Assembly (NCBI RefSeq): GCF_029227915.1
Contig: NC_079876.1
Coordinates: 27,995,828-28,059,827 of the forward strand
DNA: 64,000 nucleotides
Origin: Hydractinia symbiolongicarpus
Taxonomy: Eukaryota > Cnidaria > Hydrozoa > Anthoathecata > Hydractiniidae
Direction: 5' to 3'
Shown here: piece after piece, positions 12,801 to 25,100 of the stretch
Layout of the letters: each line of letters begins with the position of its first letter
Position numbering within the stretch: the first letter of the stretch is position 1
Program-made: the position numbers and the translations under genes
Notes under the pieces: model-generated
Databases searched by the model: none
The model's input: the letters and a program-made list of their open reading frames with translations, nothing else
What the model was told of the DNA's origin: nothing

Positions 12801-15227
12801 TAACCACCGAGTTTTACACTCAGTCGTTCTCGAATTAACAGGTGGGGCCAGACTGTTCCCTTTCTCTGAGCCTTTACCGTGCCAAAAAAGCCGGGCCTAA
12901 TAGGGTTAAGCCCGTGACGGCTATCAAAAAGCGCAGCGCCGTTGAGGAGCATATAGTCCTGCGGACGAGGTTGATCTTCTCTTGAATGGCGAAGCCAAGA
13001 ACTAGGGTGTTTGTAGTAATACATAAAACGCTTCCAATATGACCACAAAAATTCCTATTTTCGTGGAATTTATGTCAGGGCGTGTGAACTTGCCTAATTA
13101 CAAGTGAAACAATACGTGATGTAGAAAACCAGATGAATCAAAAATTTATGTAAATATATCGCCTAATCGGTGCCATAGGGAACTAAGTACGAAAGTGGAC
13201 GAAACGTTTTCTAAACGCAAACTTTAAGGATCGTGGTGCAATAAAAGTGATACGTGATAGAAATGCTAATGGTGATCAGAATGTCGCTATAAACAAATCA
13301 AAGACTTAGAAAATAAATCAATGCCATACACACGAGCTGGCACATATATTATATTAACTGTGAAGAAGAGTGCAAGTTTTAGTTCTACAAAATCGTCAAT
13401 TTATTTTTAGGGAATATTAAGATTGTTTGTGAGCGTTATGCAGGGTAGAATAACACAAAATTCATCTGCGAAGGAGAGCGAATGCTATCTCTCTTATGCT
13501 CAAAATAGAAAAATAAAAATTAAAAATTAAAAAAGAATTAAAAAAAATGGGTCCATCATAATGTATTGAAAAATATCTAAAAAAGAGGTGTTAAAATATT
13601 TCTTATTCATATTTTACTATTTTAGCTCATCGCGATGTGTTTGGATATCAACTAGCCTGGACATCTTTTAACCGATTAGTATTTTAATAGGTCTAGTTGC
13701 TTGCCAGCATAAGAAACTCATTGCATAATATATAACAGGTATGTTATTTAATTTAACATGTAAACTGTTAAGTCTCTCTTTGAAATAGGACAGTTATACC
13801 CAGCCTCGATACCTGGGTTTCTAGCGTATATAGGGGTAAAACGCTACAGACCCCGCAATTGAGGTTGCAGTTAAACTTAGTGTAACGTGTTGTTCTAAGA
13901 GAATGTAAGACGGGATTGCTACTACATATGTTTTCCACATACCCAGACTCCATACACTGTCACGTGGTTTAAATAGTAATCCAGTTAATAGTTACTTTCG
14001 TTTTCGATTTCTCTTCAATGAGATCATTTTATGTATTCATCATCTTTGTAAATAACCTTATTTTTCTCTTCTGTCTCTCGGTGGTACATCCCGTCCGTAC
14101 GTGCTTTTGCTTCGATTTTTCTACATATCCTCTTCTGGCGTAACACACACGTTGACAACTTTAAATCAGATATGAACCACATTGTATATAGAAAGATTCC
14201 GCCTCGCGTAGCAGTGATGGAAATCAATAATAGAGATAATCTAATTTATGACGTAAATCGTTCGGTGCTCTCCACCTTTAATCTCCACCTTACATGAATC
14301 ATCATTTTACAATTTACTACCAATAATCAAATTCGTACCCGGGTTTATCGAACGATGTAAACCCTCGAATTCAGATTACGTGGTGTATTTATTATGAAAA
14401 ATATCCATACGCTTTTTAAAAATTTCTTTCGCCCTGAAAAAAGTTACTGCAGTGAAACACACTCTTGAGTTAAATTTTGACGACACACAACTTCTATGTT
14501 TACAATGAAGGTATTTCAGAGATAAAAATGACTAGCCAGTAGCTAAAATTCCACAGAAATTCACCCGTTTTACATATTTTTCACATCAGTATTTCGTTCA
14601 TCCTTGTTTGCCTGTTAGCATGAATTGATGAAATTACTCTGCTTGAGGGGCTGCAGTGCAACATGTTTGTGCAGAGAAAGACAACCGCTGTAGCTGCATA
14701 GACTAGCTCGTAGAACATGCTTTAGCTCCAATTATTTTCATTTCGTGCAATTCTAATGTATAGACGATGGTATTAATATCATTGTAGACTAGTCGTTAAG
14801 CCTTCACTTTAAAAATTAACGCTTGTAGAATAAGAGACGAACAAGGATCATCGAAATACCAAAGTGGATTTTTCCACGGTCTAACAACTATAATGAAAGT
14901 TCTCTATAGCAGACAGCGAACACCTCTCTATAGCAGATGATGTTTTAGGATCCCAATTCCATTACCCCGTAAAAATGACCTCTCTAAAAAAGGCACTCTT
15001 AACATTAGGAGATATAAGACAATTCTTGTAAGTAAATGGTATACATTTTATTTCAAGCAGGATGTTACAATTCACAATATTTAATTGTGTGCACCATCTT
15101 TGAATAAAAAATAGCATATTTACAATATATATTGTCTTTAGGTTTCTCCTTTTTCCAAAATCCCTCGTCATGCAATTCCACTATACCCTAACACACTAGA
15201 GTAGATTTTTGAAGCAATAAAAGCCAA
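9802..15227. other. Intergenic DNA between the first two genes
   Basis: No gene supported. One further CCTCGTCCCC-type hairpin lies near 11940-12020, where a short frame (11918-12106) runs through cctgggtctttttctg and gatcctgggatcgaggttg. A possible noncoding exon ends at ttccg|gtaagt near 10642, but nothing links it to a gene. Confidence 0.3.
11137..11216. repeat. Hairpin repeat (CCTCGTCCCC family), 80 bases
   Basis: aacctcgtaaccagagctc at the left pairs with gagctctggacacgaggtt at the right, with a loop of about 40 bases. Same family as the other hairpins in the window. Confidence 0.55.
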
Positions 15228-15358
15228 TCTATATTATTATAACCGTAAACGTCTGTCGGTCACGCAAAATGGTACCACAAGTAGCAAGACGCACGCAATG
15301 CGGTATAAAAAGAACGGACGAAGAACCCATGGATTCTCTTCAACGGGCCACTGACTAG
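15228..15358 (+). mobile_element. Helitron-like non-autonomous element, 131 bases
   Basis: Starts TCTATATTATTATAACC and ends gactCTAG. A degenerate hairpin (cccatgga...ttcaacggg) sits about 10 bases before the end. The flanks are A on the left and T on the right. TC start, hairpin, CTAG end and insertion between A and T are the hallmarks of Helitrons. No coding capacity. It is the reverse orientation of the units at 36973-37468. Confidence 0.65.
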
Positions 15359-15767
15359 TCTGGGAAGAATATCTATTTAGCGGTACCTCTTTACTACAGC
15401 CGACACTGTTTTGAAGTTATTATGGTATCCGCTATAGATAGGTTTCACTGCAATATACTCCATTCCTTCAAAGCATACACGATTTACATATTTCGCAATC
15501 CACTTGCTATAATACCTCCATGAGTATGCGTTTTATATAATGTGTGTGTCTTTTCCCTTTTTTAATGTAGGAACTCAGCATGATAATTATACTCTATTCT
15601 ATTAGTGAAAAAGAAACGGCTGTTATTACGATGGTTACCATATTGTAACCGCTCTCCAACAGAGAGCTTCTAATTTTTTGAATACATTTCAGGTTGTTAG
15701 GATGGTTGTAAGCAGAGATTCTATAAATGAGCACTACGTTGGCGTGTAACAAGAAAATGTCACGTCA

Positions 15768-16109
15768 ATGTTCTCAGTAGGAATGTACCGACAACGAAAT
15801 ATCAGTCTGAATGATGAAGAAATAGTAAGGATTGTCAATGGCCAGCATGAATATCAGCAGAGCAGTACGATGAGAGAGAATTTGCTTGAAGATAGTCAAA
15901 ACATCGACGGGTATAGCAATACTGACACATCAGGCGACGCTAAAGACACGACTATCGATGACGTCATTATGCTTCCTGATGATTCGCCAGATGTCATTGC
16001 TGATGACAGCGTAAATGACAGCTTTGATCAAAGCTGTGAAGATGATTACGACGGAGACAGCGAGAGTATCTTCAACTTCTCATCGACCAGCTTTCCTGAA
16101 CTTACTAAT
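15768..16109 (+). CDS. MAST: MAST alternative first coding exon, acidic disordered N-terminus
   Basis: Open from ATG to an AAT|gtaagt donor, 114 codons, phase 0, so it joins in frame to the exon at 22541. An in-frame TAA lies about 24 bases upstream, which fixes the ATG. The peptide is rich in Asp, Glu and Ser (for example [15 protein letters not shown]) and has no domain I recognise. A possible acceptor lies just upstream (tttcag near 15690), so a noncoding exon may precede it. It cannot be spliced in frame to the SAM exon, so the two must be alternatives. Assignment to the MAST gene rests on phase, strand and position and is inference. It could also be an exon of an unrelated short gene. 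Confidence 0.6.
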
Positions 16110-19100
16110 GTAAGTTAATTCTTTATTAAATGCAACTTAGTTCCCAAACGCCGGGTACGAGGTTGTTTTACTGCGGTTAAGAAACAATAACGCATTTCGA
16201 ATGTGTTACCGCTTTTTTAGCGTCTGTTACTACGCCACTCCAAAAAGGCGTTAATTCTCGAAACAAAAATTAACGCCTGTAAAGAAAGCCGGAGTTAGAT
16301 GTTTTCTAGCTATGAGCACTTGAAAAATGTCAGCAATAACGGTTGGAAGTAGAAGGGCCAGCATCAATTTAACCTTGATTTTCTAAATAAAAATTAAGTA
16401 ATTCATTTAAGGAAAAAACTACGTAAGATGTTTTGTAATCCTATCTGTTCGATTTGGATGTATAACTTGATATACCCTCTCGTGTGCAACGAATTTGTGG
16501 GCGGGCTTGTGCAACCACCCTAGAGATGCCGGTGTGCACGATTTTGTCATATTTCTCTTGACGGCGACCAATTACCATGTCGTGTAAAAATGAGGGGCCT
16601 GGAAACAGTTGACGTAATGATATGTTTCGATGTACTTTTAATTCACGCGGGCGCCTAAACGTCATAAAATCAGCCGGATTTTCTTTCGGAACTTGATTAG
16701 AAGTACAACTGAACTAATTGGATCTTATCTCTAAAGCCAGCGCACTATGAAGCTATGGAGAACGGAAATTGTTGTTGAGAAATGGCTTAACTCTTGCACG
16801 TTGAAACCAACAGGAAAAAAATTACATTATGACAACTTTGTTGCCAGTACACTTTGTCTCTTCTTTAATCTATATACAAGATGCCATGGGGACGAGGTTG
16901 CATTATGCAGTTTTTTTTGTTTCTTTGAAAGGAGGTAGCTAATCCCTGAAACCAGTGAATTAATTAAAAGGAAAAAAAATAATTTAAAAACCTGCATCGT
17001 TTGTCGTTTGTCACACTTTCTTTCAGACATTTTGACGCTTTTTTGTTTCATAGATCCGTTTTGTTCTTTTTTAACCAGTCTATGACTTTACCTAGATCCC
17101 CAAAAATGACACATCAATAATATTTTTGCGTCGCAATAACCTCTATAACCGTGTAATGTTAGCTAATTTGAGGTATGAAAATAACCAAAACTTGCACAAA
17201 CCCTTTCGAAAGTACTGTAAAAAATGTGTGCATATTTTGTTTCTTCCAAAACAATGCTAACGCTCGAGTGTATTACGGGTTTTAAAGAGTCAAACTGATA
17301 CCGAGGGCTTGTTAGGTTTATCTTTTGTATTGAGCCAGGGACGAGGTTGCGAATGAGGTATTTTAAACAATACGATTCTCGTTTGACCTATCAGCCAGCA
17401 GCAGTTTTTTATCATTTGCTTCAGTTGTTAAAGTTTTTTGGTCAAAAGCTAGTATGACTCTTCCCAGCAGAAAGTGGATATAGTTTAATCCCATAGAATT
17501 ATCCGCTTAAATCTAATTTACTTTCCAAGGCTACAAGCATTCGTATGGGAACGAGAGTGCTTTAAATCTTTGACAATTTTTGTTGTTGTTATTTTTGGCT
17601 TTTTGCGACAAAATAAGGCTTGGAAACGAAATTTACAGTGGCAATGTAGTGTGTGGTGACAATCAGGAGAACAATCATTGTAAGGTGGGACGAGGTTATG
17701 CACACCCTCGTCCCCAGGGTTTTTTCCTTTTTCTACACGAGAAAAGACAAAATTCCTGGGGACGAGGGTAGATTCTGCAACGATGTGCTACCTACCAGCC
17801 TCTTCGTTCCTGCTTCTCCTCTGCGCATGCTTACTTTTTTCTTTATTGGGGTTTAAGCTCCGGCGCACCATAATATTTTTCTTTGCGCACCAATTGACTT
17901 CTCGATGGTATGCTGAAACGATGTTTCGACACAAACCGTTCGTCAGATATCCTATTTCATCGAATGAAACATAATTTAAACCAAACATATTGTCATATGA
18001 CTTATTTACTCGAATGAGCGATATTTCCTGTTGCGTGATAAAACTATTTCAAATATATTTAAAAAAAATGCTTTTAAATTTCGTGCCCATGTCACACGAA
18101 AACAATTCCCCAAGAAAAACGTTTGTGGTTGGTATATATATCAAACGAGAAAGTTTTCTGTTCGCGCGTAAGACTTTGCTTTCGCCTTTCCAAAAGTGGC
18201 TAGCGTGTTAAAGAAAAAGCAAAAGGATGTTGCGGGAGATGTCGTGTGTTCTGAAAAGCTACTCAATTTTCATGACGCTATTAAAAGTTTTACGTTAATT
18301 GTTTCGAAAAACTTTTCAAAAAGGGTTTCTTGAGTTTAGTAAACGCACAAGCTTGTTTTAATAAGCGGGCGTTTTCTTCGGGCGTAAATGTAAACGCTTA
18401 TATAACACGATGTGAAATGGTGAAATTTATCTTTCTTTCTCGTCCCTGTCTTATAAATAAGACTCTGGAAACGAGAATTGGCTTGTTTATCAACTAATAA
18501 ATAATCGTATTTTTTATTTGAAGTCTAGTAAAAAACGGATTTTACATGTGATAAAAGTAACATTAACGTAAAAAGAGTAACAACATGATAGAAACATGCA
18601 CAAAAGGCCCGCCACACACGCAAAAACATGTGTCATTCCCGAATTCCCGATTTAAGCAAGTTAATTTCCCGTTTTTTAAAGACCCAACAATTCTGCGCAT
18701 GCGCTTTAACAACAAAACAAACAAACCTGGGGAAGTGCGTAAATGAAGTGTGGATAGAACACCAGCTTTACCCATTCAAAAAAAACCATTCTTTTCAAGA
18801 CAAGGTCGTCAATCACTTGAAAATTTTGTGAAGAGATTAGCGATTTATTTATGTTTCTGTTTACTTCGTTAAATAGATAATGGAAATTCGTTTATTTTGC
18901 TGTGATTAAAAACCGCCATTCCGTGTAAAAGGAAAACAGAGATTAGCTAGAAGTTTTGGAAATGAATGAAAGATTTGGCTTGGAACCGTAAAGTCGTAAA
19001 TGAATTAAACGACAAACTTGTTTTACGTGTTAACGATTTAAAAAAAAACTGTTTAAAATGGAATCAAAAAAGCTTGTATTTTGAGCTAAAACCAGCCAGC

Positions 19101-22100
19101 TAGCTGGCTAATAGTGTTTTACACGTTTTGTGAGAACTGGAAATTAAAGTTCCTGCTCAAAATTACTTGTCATATGAGGAAAGTTAGCTATGTTTGTTGG
19201 AAAGTTATTCAATTTATATGATCTGTTAATGTATACATAGCTGAGCAAAACAAGACACACAGGTTGACTATTATCAGTAGACAAAAATAAAAAATGGAGG
19301 TACCAATGTATCAATTTGAAAAGCCACGTATAAATCCAGACCAAATACCAGGTCGCAAAGATTTATTGGACTATTTCAAACGTAAACAAATAGAGAAATA
19401 CTTAGAAATTTTTCCTAAAACTGTAAACTTTGCATTTTTTAAAACGATGAGTGAGGACGACTTTCAAGAGTATGGAATTTCAGATGATAATGACATGCAA
19501 ATTTTGCTTGATGCAGTTGCACAAGCACAGGCTGAGGAGGATGCTGAGGAGGAAGCAGAGGTATTATCTAACATCTATTATTATTTGTTATTTTTTATTA
19601 TTCATATTTACATTTTATGTCAAATTTTCTGTGCTAAACAGAAGATGGGAATTTTTTTTATTAATATTTATCAGTTTAAATTTCTTTTTCACTTTCTTAT
19701 TAATTTTTTTTATTATTATTTTACGTATCATAAACATATGTTTCTGAAAAGGTTTCTTTATATTTCTATTTCTTAATGGCAAGTACTTTTATGTATTGGG
19801 CTAATATTTTTTTACATGCTTAACAACGACTTCCTTAATGTGAAACTTTGACTTGATTACATTGTCAATCAACAGAGTTGTTATAAAACATCAAAATTTC
19901 TTGATAAACTTTGCAAGGTAAAGGCAATGCAGTTTGATTTTAAATCTAATTTATAGTTTGTAACTTGTATAAAATCTGTATCTCTTCTTAGGCAATAATA
20001 AAACATAAGATTTGATTTTTTGATGAAATTTTTACGATTTTTATTCACTCACAATTTGTTGTTTCCATAATTGGATGATGCTTGAAAAAACAAATTTTAT
20101 TTTGTTTGATAACGTTCTAAAACTTATTAATTTCTATGGAAGATCACTTAATCCCAAATGTAAATGGTTTTTATAATCTTATTACAGACAGAGGTTGTTT
20201 TGAAAGGCCTGGCTAAATATCAAGTAACAAATATTTAAAATATTTTTCTTCTTCGTAAGTATTTAAATTTAGAATTGACGCGTTCTGATTTATTTAAATT
20301 CATTTAAAGTCCTAAGAATGCCTTTATGTAAAGAAAGAGACTGATAATAACGTTACTTCACCTAGCACCCCCATCTTTTTTCTTGCCACGCAAATGTCAA
20401 AGCTGAAAGAGCTTACTCTATGTAAACAACAGAATTCATCTACAAGTACTGAGTGATAAAAATTTAAGTTTGAGTTACAACAATATTTTAAGGTGATGGT
20501 TATCCCTTTCCAAACATCTGTATTGTTAACTAATTGTTTTTTTCATTATTATACTAATTCTTGATAATATGAACCTTGGATGAATAAAACATATTTTGAC
20601 TTATTATAAAAATTGCTGAGTCAGCAGGAATTTCCAGTTTGAAATTCATAATAAATAAGAAAATTATTTTACTAGCTCCAGCTTTTTACCACTGATTTTT
20701 TATCTGCTGCTGTTTTAAAATAAACTTTGTATAACAAGGTGTGCAGACTTTTTTTACAAATAGGGATTTTTTAAACTATTCTCGGGTATAATACCCTCTT
20801 CTGCTGCATCCAACGCAAGAAAATATTAAGAGCAAAAATAATTTTCCCACACTTTATCACAGTTACATACATGAAAGTGCTTAGTTGAAGCTCATGCAGC
20901 TTAGTAAAAATTACAAATTATATGCTTTGAGTTAAAAGAGGGAAATGTTGTAACTGAATATTTTTGTTCTAGAGTGTTCAAAACTCCAATTAGAACACCA
21001 AAAACCTTTGAACTTTCTGCCCAACTACACAATGCAGGGATTAATACTTTTGGCAGCGATTCAATGTGAGCATGAGACACAGACATGTGAGGAAAATTGA
21101 GAAGATGATGCACTGTCTGTAGGCCTTTGGATTTTGCAGGGAGTTAGCTTGTAGAATGCCAACCCCTTGGGTCTGCACAGCTTAAAATGATTATTACCAG
21201 GACTTCCAATATAAGCCATGGCCCCTGCCAGAAACAGTAGACAGGGTATGCCTCGATATTTGTGAGGCTAGCCATGTAAAATATGTCCATCTATCTATCA
21301 AACCCATGACCTCTTGAACATTAGCAAAACACTGATCGATTGATAGTAACTAAGGCAATTAAAAATGTTAAATTTTAGCCTAACTTATATTATCATCATC
21401 GGTAATGTTGTTAATAATTAACAAAAACTTCCAAGAAAAACCTTAAAACAGGTACTGGCAGCAACAACATTTTTTAAAAAACTTTAAAATATAAAGTTTT
21501 GTAAAGCTGGTTGGATAGTGTGGTTAACAGATGTCAGTTCATGTGAAGAAAAATGTTGAGAACTTCTACCATGTAACAAAATTGGCACTAGACATTTTGT
21601 GGGTCACCTATGTGTTCTTATTTTATGTATCAAATTTTTTCAACCAGTGTTGTGAGTAAAAGACACAAGTACGGCAAATATTAATCAAAGCTTTAGTTAC
21701 AACATATTATCAACACACAATTCTCAAATTGATGACCACTTTGTGCTATGGATGCACCAAATAGCTAATATTTATAGCAAACCAAAATCCAGTCCTTGAT
21801 TCTTCTATAGGCTAGCGAGCAGGATATGTATATAGTCTTCTTATTTAAACTTTTCTCCAAAGTCATTTTTTGAATAAAAAAGGCTTTTTTTAACTGTTTT
21901 CAAGTAGAATAAACTTGAAGGTGTATTTGTTTGATAACCAGTCATTGTTTAGAAAATTGAAAATTTCTGGTGTTCGATCGAAAGAACCACTGAGAATAGG
22001 TTTACTTGGTCATTCAGTGAATTTAAAGTCAATGATCTCAAGAAATTATGCACAACCATCCAGTCATTGATTGTGCTATTTAATGGTGATATTTAATAAT

Positions 22101-25100
22101 GCTAACTTGCACGCCTTGTTTGAATAACAAATTTGACTCTGTATCAAATATTTTAATGAAAAAGTGAGATAGGTTGGGGACTCTAACAGCAAAGATTTGT
22201 GATACCCACCTATTTATTAAACCATTAAAAAGAATTTGAGAGAGAGAATATAATAAAATATATATAAAGACCACAATTATTTCAAATAACAATATTTATA
22301 TACACTTGCAACTTACTATTGTTGTAATACCTCTTCACTGTATATTTTATTGTAAATAAAGTTTCTGGCTCAGACATAATGTTCTGTTTTTTAATTTTGT
22401 TGGGAATATTGAAGGCTATGACAGTCTAAGGCTTTGGTAAAATCACCTCAGAAACACCACTTAAGCATTTTTATGCCCCTAGATCTAAAAAGAACATCCA
22501 AATACTCTGCAGAGTGTCCTTAATAATTTTTTTTTTTTAGCTCTTATTCGATTCATCACAACAAACGTCTGCTTCTTCATCACCAACAACACCAACACAT
22601 AAGCGCCACATCCAAATTCTAGATTCAGACCGTAGAAAATCATCATTTTTTGGCAGATCTTCAAGTATCGAACCGTTTTCACCTATACGTGATGAACATT
22701 CGTCTAACTTGCTACGTATGCGAAATAATGCATCCCTTGGGAACTCAGATCCTTCTCTTTCATCGAGTTATGTAAGTGAAGTTATATGCTTGACTTGTTT
22801 AATTTGAAAATTGTATACCACAAATACTTTTAAATGCAAGTTTCAAGAGACTGACGAATGTCCAGGAAACAATTTTTTTTTAATTCGAGACACAATTTGA
22901 GTCCCCTTAGGCTAACATCATTGTACTGTTAATAAATGACAAGACATTTTTTCTATTTGTAGGGTGATATAACAAAAAAATTTAGGTAAGTCTTTTTTGT
23001 TAGTTTTCTGTGTGCTCTTTTAGTCGTGGATGTGTAATTTATATTGTTAAGGTCCATCCACGCAAAAAATGCTGATGGTAAATATGTCTAAGGTAGATAT
23101 GTCTAGGTAAATATGGTAAATATTGTCTGATTTTCTTGAATACAGCTGTAGACAGAATCGTTTATTTTATACTACTTCATGATTGCCTTTTAAATGTTTA
23201 AAATGATATTAAATTTAGTGATGTATTGTGAAGTGATAACTTGACATACAACCCCCTGGTCCCAAAATTTTATATTTTTAAATCATATGTTGTTCCATTA
23301 TAATTGACAAAAAAGAGAAGGCAATGCTATTACCTCACTTATTCAATCTATTAGATTATCTTTACCCTCTTTACTTTATCTTTAGCCCTGGTAAACAATG
23401 TACTAAGTTTGATCTGTATAGTGCAAGATTAAATAATCTTGCTTTTTGTTAACTCCTGTGGTGTGATCTATGTAAGAAGGTGCTACTTAAAAGTCACATA
23501 AAATTTTTTAGACAGACCAAGTCAGTCATATCTATTCTCCCTAACAACATATTTTTAGTCAGACTACATGCACAAATTATGTTTACATTTTCTTTATTCC
23601 ATGTTTTTAATTTAAATTTTGTTAATCAACTTTTTTAAGTTAAAATCAGCGTTTTGCAAATCTACAAAACAGGGGTATAAATTAAACAGTGCTCTCTTTA
23701 AATTTAAAGTGTTGCGACTCAGAATACTTCTAGCTCCATGTATAAAAAACACATCCCAGAATGCATTTTTCTTGTGTAAAGTTTGCACCTTAATTTAGAG
23801 AAAAGTGTTTTTATGTGTAAGCAACATTTCATGCTACAGTAGTCTGAGGTGTGAAGGCGTTTCACACTTCAATACTTTTATTTAGCAGGCAAGATGTTAT
23901 GATATCAATGGAAAATATAAGGAAAAAATGTAAACAGGATTACTGTGTTATATTGTTTTATTTTTGCTAAATCTCCGTTTAAATAATATTAAAAAATATT
24001 CTGTTTTTAAATATCATTTAATTTACTAATGCCTACAGTTGTATAGAAAATGTGCATTCGTAAGCTGGTGTTACATTTTTGTTGCTTGGTTTGTGTGTGC
24101 AAGACCTGTGGTGGAGGGGGTTGGAAGGAGGTTAATTTCTTATGCACTATTCAGCATAGAAATAGGATGATAAGAATTAATACTTTTTAATGTATTTTCT
24201 ATAACAAGAAAACCTCTTTAAACCAGTAAGTTTCCGTGGTGAAGAATTAAATAAGAGTTTTGAATGTACACTATTTTATTGGAGATCTCCAACGCAGTGC
24301 TTTAAATGTGACTATTGCAACACATAAACAGTCTTTTAATAAAAGTTTACAAAAGTTGAACAACTAAATAAGCATTTGGTACAATAGATTGAAAAGGCTA
24401 CTGTAAAATGATATCTTTTCAATTAAATGAACAATTATTTTAATATTTGTGGACCCCCTGTTGGGGAAGGCTAATATATATAAACTATAACTATTATTTC
24501 TCAACATATGAACTTATTTTTTATACAGCAAAAGCTGGTTGATATACACACTTTAATATAGTGGTCTTTTACTTTATTTTAAAGTAAAAAATATAGAAGG
24601 ATGTATCAGACAGGCTAGCTCTAATAATTCTATGGAAGAAAACGTTTAATTAGTTGTTTTAATGTGTAATGAGGCTGGAAGAAGCTGTAGCTCAAATGAA
24701 AGTATTTAACATGTATGCTGGTTTGTGTTTTTTTCTTCTTTTACGTGCTTTTTATGCTGTCCCCGTATTTACAGTGTTGTTATGCAGGTAGGAATTAAGG
24801 GAAAACATTATATCCACAAAGACAGGAGACTTTGTGTGCCATAAATAGTGCAGAACATAATTTGTATTTCCTAGATCAGGCAGAAAAGCCAGGGAATATA
24901 AATGTTACATGTTTAACCATGAGTCATTGTATTTGGGACTTTCGTTGTCTTTAATATTAGCTTCTTTGTTTATTAAAATAAAAAGTTGCAGTAATGACTC
25001 TGCTTCTGGATGTTAATATACAGTCAAACCTGTTTAAGACAATCACTCAGGGAAAAAAGTGGTCTTCTTGGGCAGGTGGCCATTTTATAAAGAATCTTTG

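Noticed and set aside
19561-19776. Continuation of the SAM exon frame to a stop at 19776
   Set aside because: The extension is Phe/Ile/Tyr-rich intron translation, and a phase-0 donor precedes it.
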